This document shows, in pieces, positions 20,430 through 30,745 of a stretch of 64,000 nt of DNA. Each line of letters starts with the position of its first letter. Position 1 is the first letter of the stretch. Source of the stretch: Piliocolobus tephrosceles (lineage: Eukaryota > Chordata > Mammalia > Primates > Cercopithecidae); contig NC_045434.1 in the NCBI RefSeq assembly GCF_002776525.5, forward strand, positions 113,715,480 through 113,779,479, read 5' to 3'. Under the pieces are notes generated by a model. That model ran no database searches. It saw only the letters and a program-made list of their open reading frames with translations, and was not told where the DNA came from. The position numbers and the translations under genes are program-made.

Positions 20430-20640
20430 GCAGCATTATGGTTTCATGATCAGGGATCAGGCAGAAATGATTGAATCCCAGCTCTGGCACTTAACAACGC
20501 TGCCCCTGGGAAAGTTACTTTACTTATTGAATCTGTTTTCTCATCTGATAAGCAAGAAATTGTGGAATTTCTTTGCAGGATTGTGGTGAGAATGAAAATA
20601 TTTAAATGCCTGGTACATGGTAGGTACTTGGTAAGATTAT
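20430..20640 (+). repeat. MIR SINE
   Basis: A second sense MIR close behind the first: tgattgaatcccagctctgg, ctgggaaagttactttactt, ttttctcatctgataagc, aaatgcctggtacatggtag. Confidence 0.82.
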
Positions 20641-20669
20641 TTCCTTCCTTCTCCCCACTGCCTCCCCAA

Positions 20670-20830
20670 TCCTCATGTCTATGAGACAGGAAGAATAAGA
20701 TCTTATCACTGCTCTACAGAGGAGGAAGTGGAGATGTGCCCTGGCTGAAGGGCTTTTCTCAAGGTCACACAGACAGGAAGTGGTGAAGACAGGACTTGAG
20801 TCCAACTGTCCTAATTCCAAATTCAGCGAA
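20670..20830 (-). repeat. MIR fragment, antisense
   Basis: Reads aagatcttatcactgctcta, ctcaaggtcacacagacagg and acttgagtccaactgtccta, antisense MIR. Confidence 0.75.
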
Positions 20831-21424
20831 GTTTCCCATTCCTGCTGCCAAATTCAGTGGGTAGATGGCAAATTGCATGAGGAAATGACTGGAAGAGTGC
20901 TTTCAAAAAACAAGGCATGGCCTGGAAATGTAAAATGAGATTGTATTATTTTGCACTGAAAGTTGTTCTATTAAAATGAAACATCTAAAATAGTGAAACC
21001 TGTTTTCTGTTATTTTATAGCCTGATTAGTTTGTGGATTATTTGCTTTTTGGTAATTTTATAGCCCCTCTACTTTCTGTTTGGTTCTGTTTTCATGGAAA
21101 TTTGTGCAAGTGAAGCAGTTATTTAAATCATCACGTTGTCTGCTAAATGTTGGACTTTGAGGTAGATGCTGAGTATTCAAATGTGAATGAAACTCAATCC
21201 CTGACCCTGTGTTGCTTTTAGGCTATACATTATGGGTTTTACTTCATATTATCCCTCATAAAAGAGTGGATGGGAATGGAGCCATTTGTGTTAGAGTGAA
21301 TGGGCATGGCTAAAGTTTGGTAGGTGGGTAATGCTTTTCTGGATACATAGTTAATTTTGCTGATGTGTACATTATGCCACTAATGTCACAAAATGAATTT
21401 TTTTATGTGAGTGCATGGCTCAAG
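20831..21424. other. Intron, no feature recognised
   Basis: Possible weak L2 trace near 21140-21220 (actttgaggtagatgctgag). Nothing firm. Confidence 0.45.
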
Positions 21425-21440
21425 GTATTTCTCTTTCTTT

Positions 21441-21737
21441 TTTTTTTTTTTTTTTTTGAGGCAGAGTCTCGCTCTGTCGCCCGGACTGGAGTGCAGTGGC
21501 TGGATCTCAGCTCACTGCAAGCTCTGCCTCCCGGGTTTATGCCATTCTCCTGCCTCAGCCTCCGGAGTAGCTGGGACTACAGGCGCCTGCCACCTCGCCC
21601 AGCTAGTTTTTGTATTTTTAGTAGAGACGAGGTTTCACCGTGTTAGCCAGGATGGTCTCGATCTCCTGACCTTGTGATCCGCCCGTCTCGGCCTCCCAAA
21701 GTGCTGGGATTACAGGCTTGAGCCACCGCGCCCGGCC
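21441..21737 (-). mobile_element. AluY of Old World monkey (AluYR-like) type, antisense, inside L1 tail
   Basis: T-tract, gaggcagagtctcgctctg to gccaccgcgcccggcc, with gccacctcgcccagctag, cgcccgtctcggcctcc and aggcttgagcc. The motif ctctttctttt recurs on both sides (about 21431 and 21739), fitting a duplication of the L1 tail sequence. Confidence 0.93.
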
Positions 21738-21764
21738 CTCTCTTTCTTTTTTTTAGGTTGAATT

Positions 21765-21827
21765 ATATATATATACACACATATATATAACATATATACA
21801 CGTGTGTGTGTGTGTGTGTGTGTGTAT
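21765..21827 (+). repeat. (TA)n/(CA)n/(GT)n compound microsatellite
   Basis: Alternating atatat, acacac and gtgtgt runs within the 3' region of the antisense L1. Confidence 0.9.
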
Positions 21828-22866
21828 AAAACTTTTAAGTTCAGGGAGACATGTTCAGGTTTGTTACATAGGTAAATGTGTGTCATGGGGGTTTGTGGTG
21901 CAGATTATTTCATCACCCAGGTATTAAGCCTAGTACCCATTAGTTATTTTTCTTGATCCTTTCCCGCTTCTCACCCAGCACTGTCTGATAGGCCCCAGTG
22001 TGTGTGGTTCCCCTCTATGTGCCCATGTGATCTCATCATTTAGCTCTCACTTATAAGTGAGAACATGTGGCATTTGGTTTTCTGTTCCTGCATTAATTTG
22101 CTAAGGATAATGGCCTCCAGCTCTATCCATGTCTCTGCAAAAGACATGAGTTCGTTCTTTTTTCATGGCTGCATAGTATTCCACAGTGTATATGTACCAC
22201 GTTTTCTGTATCCAGTCTATCATTGATGGACATTTAGGTTGATTCCATGCCTTTGGTATTGTGAATAGTGCTGCAGTGAACATATGTGTGCATGTGTCTT
22301 TATACTAGAACAATTTATATTCCTTTGGGTGTATATCCTGTAATGGGATTGCTGGGCCAAATGGTATTGCTTTCTTTAGGTCTTTGAGGAATCACCACAC
22401 TGTCTTCCACAAATGTTGAACTAATTTACACTCCCAACAGTGTATAAGTGTTTCTTTTTCTCCATAACCTTGTCAGCATGTTTTTTTTTTTTTTTTTGAC
22501 TTTTTAATAATAGCCATTCTGACTAATATGAGATGGTATCTTATTATGGTTTTGATTTGCATTTCTCTGAAGATCAATGATGTTGAGCTTCTTTTCATAT
22601 GCTTGTTGGCTGCATGTATGTCTTCTTTTGAGAATTGTCTATTCATGTTTTTTTGCCCACTTTTTAATGGTGTTTGTGTTTTTCTTGTACATTTATTTAA
22701 GTTCCTTGTAGATGCTGGATATTAGACCTTTGTCAGATGCATAGTTTGCAAAAATTTTCTACCATTCTATAGGTTGTCTTTACTCTGTTGAGAGTTTCTT
22801 TCGCTGTGCAGAAGCTCTTTAGTTTAGTTAGATCCCATTTGTCAATTTTTGCTTTTGTATTTCTCT

Positions 22867-24714
22867 CCTTTCTATAGACATTTGTACAGGGCACAAAGGC
22901 ATAGAGATAAATCATATGAAGTTCCCACTTTTAGGGGACGAAGAGAAAATGGGGTTCATCTGCGAGTCAGGCTTTTGCAAGAATGCAGAAATAAAGTTGT
23001 TGGATGTTATAAGACTGGTACAAAAGTGCATGCAGCTGGGTGAGAGAGATGAGACCAAGAAGAGGACAGAGACATGAATGGTTACTACAGAGGAAGAAGG
23101 TTTGAGAAATAAAACTGAGTGGAGAGAGAGTTATGTGAGATGAAGAATGTGAAAAGATGTTCAGATCTCAGTGATGTCTCTAACAAGAAGCTATTCTGAA
23201 CAATGATGTAGGACCCTTAATAGCATCAGTACTGTAAATCTGGCCATACCATTTGCATTTGTCAGGAAAGATATTAAAGTACCTGTCTTTGGTGGATAGG
23301 TTGGAGCATGAGATGATGGTCTCTTGAATATCTTGAAAGTTCAGGGAGCAAAAACTATAGAATCAAAATGCTTAATGGGCATCTAAAGTGCTGAAAGTAA
23401 AGATGCTTGCTCTCTCTCCCTTCTCTAACCTCTAGACTTGCTACTTCTCCCTCCCTCACACCTACTGAGCCATTATCCTCCCTGTGCTCTTTAGTTGACT
23501 GATATCTCTCCTCTCCTGGTCCATCTGGTCTTGACTATACTCCTGAGTCCTGTCAGAATTTATGGTCAGCCTTTCCATTTTTATTCCAATTCCCTGCACG
23601 TTCTGTAACATGAGATATGCCAGTCACCTGACTCCTAGAGCACCCTCCTTCTTAGGCTTTGCTGCCCTTGCCCGTGAGCAGCAGAGAGCTGTTGGAGAAG
23701 GTGGCTTACCACGCTGTTTTTACTGTCTGTGTTCACTGCAACTTGACCCTGCTTTCATTCACCTCTTTGCAGTGCCTCATAACAACACCCTCTTGGCTTC
23801 CTGTCATTCACCTGGTCATGTTCCAACCCTCCAAATCCCAGACACCCTGAATCCCTAACTCTCCCTTAGTACCAGCAAGCTCAACTAGTCCTCATCATTA
23901 CCACCCAGTCCTCCTGAACCCTGACTTGTCCTCAGTTTGCCCCATTCCACACACTACAGTGATGACTATTTGTTACTAGAAGTAGCAGTAGCAACTGTGC
24001 CAAACTTTACAAGTTACATTCGTATGCACATTTTTGCCTTCTGATTCCCAGAGAGAGTTTTGGGTCTTGAAGTGGATGCTTAATAAATTAGAATCTCAGA
24101 ATCAGGTGCTGTAAGAACTCTGATTCTGAGAAGTTGGACACTATAGAGTAGAAGTACCTTTTTTTTTGGTTTGTAGTTTCCAGAACCCAGTGGTATGCTT
24201 GGAGAGCATTTTCGACGAACCAAAAGCTCTCAAGTCACGTTTTTCAGTTCCCAGCAACACCCAGGCTGTTTGTCCCCTCTTGCAACCAGCCCACAGCATC
24301 TGCTTATTTTTACAAGCCTGTTTTCAGCAATGTTGTGATTCAGTGGTGCAACTTTCTCTTAATCATATAGGCCATACCTGATAAAGAAAGTTGGTCTAGA
24401 GTAATTCTGTCACTTATCAATACTCCAAAATGTAGGTTTAGCAGAAAACCTTCCAATATGAGAAAGCATTTGTTGGCTAAGGAAAGTTAGTAAACTTAGT
24501 TCAGTCAGCCACACAAGAAATGCATAAGTTCAGATTATTATGACAAATAGAATTGTGTGTGTGTCCATACATGTACTTTGGGATTCCGTAAAATATAGCA
24601 ATTAATTCATCCTCAGTAAAGGGGAGACAGGAATTGAGAGCTCTGGAGCTCAGAATGAGTGGTAACACAAAAGATTTGGGTACTTCCAGAGACACTGTTT
24701 AAGAAGAGAATGTT
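22867..24714. other. Intron, mostly unassigned
   Basis: Contains a 12-bp perfect hairpin stem at 24094-24131 and weak L2-like traces near 22980-23110. The 98-codon frame at 23562-23858 has no recognisable domain and I do not call it a gene. Confidence 0.45.
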
Positions 24715-25008
24715 CAGGCCTATAATCCCAGCATTTTGGGAGGCTAAGGTGGGTGGATTGTTTGGGCCCAGGAGTTCAAGACCAGCCTTGGCAACATAGA
24801 GGCTCATCTCTACAGAATTTTTTTTTTTTTAATTAGCTGGGCACAGTAGCACATGCCTGTACTCCCAGCAACTTGGGAGGCTGAAGTGGAAGGATCTCTT
24901 GAGCCTGCAGGGCCAAGGCTGCAGTAAGCCATGATCATGCCACTGCACTCCAGCCTGGGCAACAAAGCAAGACCCTGTCTCAAAAAAAAAAAAAAAAAAA
25001 AAAAAAAG
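24715..25008 (+). mobile_element. AluJ-type element, sense
   Basis: Starts caggcctataatcccagc, with the older ggagttcaagaccagcct and a t-rich linker, and ends in about 26 A residues. Diverged, so an old Alu. Confidence 0.9.
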
Positions 25009-25428
25009 ATTTTTCATAAGTAATTGTTGAAAAATAAATGAATTAGATGTTAAAAAAAGGGAATGTGACATAAAATGTTTCTTAAACTACATATAAATGC
25101 AACAAGCTAAATTTCATTTATGCAAATGTTTAGAGAGTTTCTAGATTATGACTTTGAGCCTAAGGACTTTTAATTAATAGGCTATTCTAATAAGCTTGTG
25201 AGGCAGCATGTTATAGTAGAAATTGTAGTTTCCATTCCTTTTCATTAAGCCTGTTTAAGTCTAAGGGGATATAGGTTGTAAGTTAAAATGGGAATGAAGC
25301 ATAGTTGAAAGCTAAGTTTGCAGTAGTAAATATTGTAAAACATGGATTCAGTAACTAAAAAACCATATTAATCTTGGACTGGAATGGACCTATTTGAATG
25401 AACCATTGTGGCAATTCAGTTTATTGTT

Positions 25429-25740
25429 TTGTTTTGTTTGTGTGTTTATTTATTTATTTGAGATGGAGTCTCTCTCGCCCAGACTGGAGTGCAGTGGCGT
25501 GATCTCAGCTCACTGCAACCTCCACTTCCTGGGTTCAAGTGATTCTCCTGCCTCAGCCTCCTCCTGAGTAGCTGGGATTACAGGCACATACCACCATGCC
25601 CAGCTAATTTTGTATTTTTAGTAAAGATGGGGTTTTGCCATGTTGGCCAGGCTGATCTTAAACTCCTGACCTCAGGTGATCTGCCCACCTCGGCCTCCCA
25701 AAACGTTGGGATTACAGGCATGAGCCACTGCGCCTGGCCA
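25429..25740 (-). mobile_element. Alu, antisense, full length
   Basis: Starts after a T/G-rich tail (gttttgtttgtgtgtttatt), gagatggagtctctctcgc to actgcgcctggcc. Flanked by tttattgtt at 25420-25428 and 25743-25751. Confidence 0.94.
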
Positions 25741-25799
25741 GCTTTATTGTTGAAAGAGTTATATACAATTATAGTGCTGAAAAAATCTTACAGATAATT

Positions 25800-25935
25800 C
25801 TAGTTCAGCAACTTGGTTTTAAAAATGAGCAGTCTAAGTCCTCTGATGTGTATACGATGGTTTGACCAAGGTCACTTGGTTTGCCAGAACCAGTCTAAAC
25901 GCAGGTTTTCATTACAGAACACTAATGACCTGGGC
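25800..25935 (-). repeat. MIR fragment, antisense
   Basis: Reads aaaaatgagcagtctaagtc, ttgaccaaggtcacttgg, aacgcaggttttcattacag. Confidence 0.6.
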
Positions 25936-26389
25936 CCTCAAGAGAAGTTTAAATCATGTTTATTCTCTTAAACTTTTTTTTTTTTTTTTTTTTTTACAAG
26001 ATTAGGAAGTACTTCAGTTCAGAATTTCTCATGTGAAGCACTTATTATGAAGACCTTAATTTTCTCTCACTCATGTATGTTTTTCGTTTTTTGGATGCAG
26101 TAGTTTAGGGGAATCTGTAAAGATGGGGGTACAGGGTCTCAGACTTTGAAGCTTAGAATATCCTGGGAGAATTGAAAAAGCATTGCGAAATGATTAATGA
26201 AAATTATGAAATCAAAGATCTGATGCTTAAAGGAGTAATTCCACAGCTATCCAAAACTTGGCCATTCAGCATTACACAGTTCCTAAGAGAGCTGTTTTGC
26301 TATTTTAAGCCAGATAGCAAAAATGTGTCCCAAATTCCCAAGAGTATGAGTATTCATGTATGTTTAAGTGTCACCATAAGTTATTACTC

Positions 26390-26510
26390 CTAGGTTGTGA
26401 GTTCCATGAAATTAGAGACCGTTTGTTTGTCAGTTTCCTGTTCTTGGCTGAGTACCTAGCACAGAGTGACTGCTCCCAAGAATGGCCATTGAGTGAATAT
26501 TTAATGAGTC
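26390..26510 (+). repeat. L2 3' end, sense
   Basis: Reads gttgtgagttccatgaaatt, gtttcctgttcttggc, gagtacctagcacagagtga, ggccattgagtgaat. Confidence 0.7.
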
Positions 26511-26589
26511 CTTCACATTGACCTTAATGTTGGTTGAATGACAATGCTGGATGTTATTTTTTAATCATAGGATGAAAAAATTATGATAT

Positions 26590-26850
26590 TCTGCCAGTTG
26601 TTCCGCAGTGGGTGGCAGCATGTTCTATTGGAAGAATATGGACTTTAAGATTGGCCAGACCTGGGTTCAAATCATGCACCATTAGGTGAATGACTGTGGG
26701 AAAATTCCTTAATCTCTCAACATATTAATTGTCTTTCTTATGAAGTGGGGATAATTCTTACTGCAGGGTGTTGTGAAAAGTAAGTGAGCTCAGATTGGCC
26801 AGATACTTAGCACAGCACCAGAGACGTAGTGGACAGTTAGTAATCATGTG
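26590..26850 (+). repeat. MIR SINE
   Basis: Reads gtggcagcatgttctattgg, cagacctgggttcaaatc, tccttaatctctcaacat, cttatgaagtggggataatt, cttagcacagcaccagag. Confidence 0.82.
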
Positions 26851-27194
26851 AGATTCTTTCCCTTCTCCTCTCCCACTCCATTACCTGATATTCTCATAGT
26901 ACAGAGCATTCCCCACAGTTCTTTTGGAACTCTGTGACTTTGCTGGTCTATGACAAACTTTTCTTCTCTGTTGTAGTCATCTTTGTGCAGATGTTTTATT
27001 AGACTCATTGAATATAAGACTTGAAATACTGTGGCTTTAAAAAATGATATAATTGGCATATTTTAATCTGTCGATTTGTCTGTTGACAATTTCATATGTG
27101 TAACACTCTACCCAGAACTGGGAGACCTGTATTCCACATGGCTCTATTGCCAATAAGCTCAGTGATCTCTAAGTCTCCATTTTCTCTGTGATCA

Positions 27195-27440
27195 CGGGTG
27201 GCATTTTATAGTGAAAAGGATGTAGGCTTTAGAGTTCAAAGTTTGGATCTGCTGTTAATTAGCTGGATGATCTAGGGAAGGCTCTTTTACTTCTGGGTTC
27301 CCTTGGCTTCCTCTGGAGGCCACCACTGTCTATGCTGTAGGCTGCTGTCATGATTTGATAAGATAAAGTATGACAAATTCCTGCCTCAGAGCTTTGAACG
27401 TTGTAAACTCTTAATAAAAGAGTGGCAAAACACCTTTCAC
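27195..27440 (+). repeat. MIR SINE
   Basis: Reads ggcattttatagtgaaaagg, gctttagagttcaaagtttg, agctggatgatctaggg, with a diverged 3' half. Confidence 0.7.
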
Positions 27441-27499
27441 TAAATACTATTATGGTTAGTATTATTAATGTCTATTTCCCTTAGGTAGCTGAGGGATCC

Positions 27500-27600
27500 A
27501 GTAATAGAACATAATTATTATAGCTGAAGAATTTTAGAAGACACTGAGCAATTTCTTCAAGGTCACATAGGAAGTGATAATGGAGTAGCATGTAGTTGTG
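27500..27600 (-). repeat. MIR fragment, antisense
   Basis: Reads agctgaagaattttagaaga then cttcaaggtcacataggaag. Confidence 0.5.
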
Positions 27601-27759
27601 AAAATGAGGAATAGTCCATTTTATTAATATGCTCTCTGTTTGTGGAATCGGTTATTTGGATTATTTCCAGTTCTTCTCTTTTATGGATAGCGTGACTGTC
27701 CATGTCTGCCAAAATATTAATCTTATTGAGTGAACCCCTTTGTAACCCTTAGAATGCTT

Positions 27760-28402
27760 CCCCATGCTTGGAGCGTGGACCCTGCCGCCCTTCCCAGCCT
27801 CAACTCCCTCCTCTCGCTCATTCCATAAACAGCCATTCCCAGAATTTATCACACCATTTTTTTCTTCTAGAGTTGGAACTTGCCATTTTCTTTTGTTTCT
27901 TTGTTTCCAAATACCCCTTGTATACATCTTATCCTTTTAAATATTGTTTTTGTGACTGATTTTTCTTTTCTTTCTTTCTTTTTTTTTTTTGAGATGGAGT
28001 TTCGCTCTTGTCATCCAGGCTGGAGTGTAATGGCATGATCTCTGCTCACTGCAACCTCTACCTCCAAGGTTCAAGTGATTCTTTCACCTCAGCCTCTTGA
28101 ATAGCTGGGATTACAGGTGCCCGTCACCACGCCTGGTTAATTTTTGTATTTTTAGTAGAGATGGAGTTTCACCATGTTGGCCAGGCTGGCTCAAACTCCC
28201 AACCTCAGGTGGTCTGCTCATCTCGACCTCTCAAAGTGCTGGAATTACAGGCGTGAGCCATCGTGCCTGGACGTGACTGATTTTTCTACTAGATCTAAGC
28301 TTCATGATGGCAGGGGCCACTTATATTTTTATTCACTTTTGATTCCTGGGGATCAGCACAATGACCAGCACTAGTGCTCAATAAATATGGAGGAATGTAT
28401 AA
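27760..28402 (+). repeat. L2 3' end, sense, split by an Alu
   Basis: Left part has cttcccagcctcaactccc type sequence. After the Alu it continues ctaagcttcatgatggcagg, ggccacttatatttttattc, agcactagtgctcaataaat, the L2 3' terminus. Confidence 0.75.
27967..28272 (-). mobile_element. Alu, antisense, full length, inserted in L2
   Basis: T-rich tail, gagatggagtttcgctcttg to gccatcgtgcctgg. Flanked by the 15-bp duplication gtgactgatttttct at 27952-27966 and 28273-28287. Confidence 0.95.
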
Positions 28403-28409
28403 ATAACTA

Positions 28410-28888
28410 TATAACAACTGTTATTAGTAGCAATAAACAAGAGGGAAATAATTTTAGATATTTGTTAAATGCCTTTGTAAGTTTAAATTGCTCTGAAATT
28501 AAATATGTAGGTGTTTTTCAAGGGCCTCTAAAAATTCACATGTATCTTGTAATTAATAAGATCTTGGTTTTTTCTTATATAATCTTTCATGTTAATGAGG
28601 GCAAGTCTGAAGAGAGGGCAAATAAACATAGTTTAATATCTAGCAGTCTTTCATCTTAGCCAACATTCTTCACCCAAGACCTATAATAACATTACCTAAA
28701 CCATCCAGGTGGCTGGGCACAGAGTCAATCTTGAGCCAGATAGCAGAAGGATTTAATGATGAAGTTGAACATTCTTAAAAGATTAGATTATGCCTGGTAC
28801 ATTTCCTTTCGTCCGAGACCTCCTGCCATTTTGGTTTGCATGTCCCAAAAGTGCAAGCTATTTCATATTACACTCTTCTGCAGGTTCC
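28410..28888. other. Intron, no feature recognised
   Basis: AT-rich single-copy-looking sequence. The 90-codon frame at 28387-28659 has no recognisable domain. Confidence 0.5.
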
Positions 28889-28902
28889 AAACTGCATTTT
28901 GT

Positions 28903-29200
28903 GACTGGGCGCAGTGGCTCATTCCTATAATCCTAGCACATTGGGAGGCCAAGGCAGGTGGATTGACAGAGCTCAGGAGTTTGAGACCAGCCTGGGCAAC
29001 ATGGTGAAACCGTGTTTCTACTAAAATAGAAAAAATTAGCTGGGCGTGGTGGTTCACGCCTATAGTCCCAGCTACTCGGGAGGCTGAGGCAGGAGATTCA
29101 CTTGAACCCGGAAGACGGAGTTTGCAGTGAGCTGAGATTGTGCCACTGCACTCCCGCGTGGGTGACAGAGTCAGACTCCGTCTCAAAACAAACAAACAAA
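28903..29200 (+). mobile_element. Alu, sense, full length
   Basis: Starts gactgggcgcagtggctcat and ends in an acaaacaaacaaaa tail. Flanked by aaactgcatttTgt / aaactgcatttCgt at 28889-28902 and 29201-29214. Confidence 0.95.
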
Positions 29201-29229
29201 AAACTGCATTTCGTTCATTCAGAAATAGA

Positions 29230-29335
29230 GTTCATTCTTTCATTCATTCAGCGTTTATTTCACACCTACAATATTCAAAGCCCTCATTAGGCACTGAAGA
29301 TATAATGAAGAATTCAGGTTCTAAGAGAAGTATAT
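29230..29335 (-). repeat. L2 3' end fragment, antisense
   Basis: Reads ttcattcattcagcgtttat, ctcattaggcactgaagata, attcaggttctaagagaa. Confidence 0.6.
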
Positions 29336-30019
29336 TTTGGAGGATACACTCTCCCTATAGCTCATGTTTACCTATGGAAGAACTTTTGTTAGAGTATTAG
29401 TATATACCTGGGTATGTATATGTTACTTAGTTTCTTCTGGGTCTTCTCTTTGAGACATACTTATCTGGAAAGAGAGTGGTGGTTTTCATTTTTATGACAA
29501 GCTAAGCAGAGTAGGTCGTGTCTCCAAGGGAAAGGCTTACCACATGGGGAGAGGGTAGTAGAAGATGAGAGAGGGTCCTGCATCCTTAAGCCACGGTTTC
29601 CAATATATGTTAAGTTTTGTTAATAAAAACATCTACATTTCGATCTGTTTTCTGTATCTTTGCTCCTTGAGTTTTTCACTCAGTAGGAAAGAGGAGTATT
29701 TATTATTTTGCCCCTGGGAGACTGTGAAGCTTATGGCAGCCTAGCCCGCAGGCAAATGACTGTCAAAACCAGGCACAGCTGTTTGTGATGGGTGTTCAGG
29801 CCTTAGCAAGCGCAGGATGCATTGGTCCTAGCAAGTGGAGCCATGCTGGGCTTTGTGGGTAGGCTTTTTGGGTTTTGTGGATACTGCTTAGACTCATGTT
29901 ACAGGTGAGGCTGAGGAAGGGGTTTGACATATTTAGTTATCTGGGGTGGAATAGCATTTGCTGTTTTTACTGTATTTCAGTCAAGGCTCTAGGCCAGGAC
30001 TTCAAACTGTAAAAGCCAC
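29336..30019. other. Intron, no feature recognised
   Basis: Somewhat higher GC at 29710-29900 (for example ggcagcctagcccgcagg). No ORF or repeat supported. Confidence 0.45.
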
Positions 30020-30022
30020 AAA

Positions 30023-30327
30023 GTTTTTTTTTTTTTTTTTTTTTGACAGAGTCTCGCTCTGTTACTCAGGCTGGAGTGCAGTGGCACGCCATCTGCTCAC
30101 TGCAAGCTCCGCCTCCCGGATTCGAGCCATTCTCCTGCCTCACCCTCCTGAGTAGCTGGGACTACAGGTGCCTGCCACCACGCCTGGCTGATTTTTTTTT
30201 TGTATTTTTTAGTAGAGACGGGGTTTCACAGTGTTAGCCAGGATGATCTCGATATCCTGACCTCGTGATCTGCCTCCTCGCCTCCCAAAGTACTGAGATT
30301 ACAGACGTGAGCCACTGCATCCGGCCA
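30023..30327 (-). mobile_element. Alu, antisense, full length
   Basis: T-tract, gacagagtctcgctctgtta to gagccactgcatccggcc. Runs directly into a second antisense Alu piece. Confidence 0.93.
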
Positions 30328-30430
30328 ATTTTTGTATTTTTAGTGGAGACAGGGTTTCACCATGTTGGCCAGATGGTCTCAATCTCTTGACCTCATGATC
30401 CACCCGCCTCGGCCTCCCAAAGTGCTGGGA
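30328..30430 (-). mobile_element. Alu piece in tandem with preceding Alu, antisense
   Basis: Begins inside Alu at aatttttgtatttttagtgg and ends at caaagtgctggga, so it lacks the T-tract side and the very 5' end. The motif aagtttt occurs just before the first Alu's T-tract and directly after this piece (30430), suggesting one composite insertion. Confidence 0.85.
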
Positions 30431-30639
30431 AGTTTTGAGAGTGCTATTGTGTGAGGTTCTTTCTTTAAATTGTGAGAAACAAGCCAAGGAAATGATAAAT
30501 TGGCTTCACCACATTCACTTAATTTAGTTCTAGGCCAAATGAAGGCCCTGGAGGGACTAATCTTATGTAATTTTGTAGTTTATCTACAAGATCTTAATAG
30601 GCCACCTGTGATATGACCAACCTCAACTGACTAACCAAG

Positions 30640-30745
30640 AGCAGACCAAGAAAACATCCTCTGTATACATATATCAAAACATCACTCTGTATCATGTAAA
30701 TATATACAATTATTACATATGAGCTAAAAATAAAAGGGGGAAAAA
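30640..30745 (+). repeat. L1M 3' end, sense
   Basis: Reads tacatatatcaaaacatcac, catgtaaatatatacaatta and gagctaaaaataaaagg, an old L1 3' terminus. Confidence 0.65.

Larger units (their letters stand above)
21437..22856 (-). mobile_element. L1PA 3' fragment, antisense, with Alu in its tail
   Basis: About 1.1 kb of primate L1, antisense: aagttcagggagacatgttc, ataagtgagaacatgtggc, atggcctccagctctatcc, gatggacatttaggttgat, attgctgggccaaatggta, ctgtgcagaagctctttag. Ends at gtcaatttttgctttt. The duplication gtatttctct at 21425-21434 and 22857-22866 marks the insertion. The Alu at 21441-21737 lies in its poly-A/T tail. ORFs in it are ORF2 remnants in reverse. Confidence 0.93.

Noticed and set aside
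23562..23858. 98-codon frame that might be a small gene
   Set aside because: No domain, no splice or promoter context, and ordinary intronic composition.
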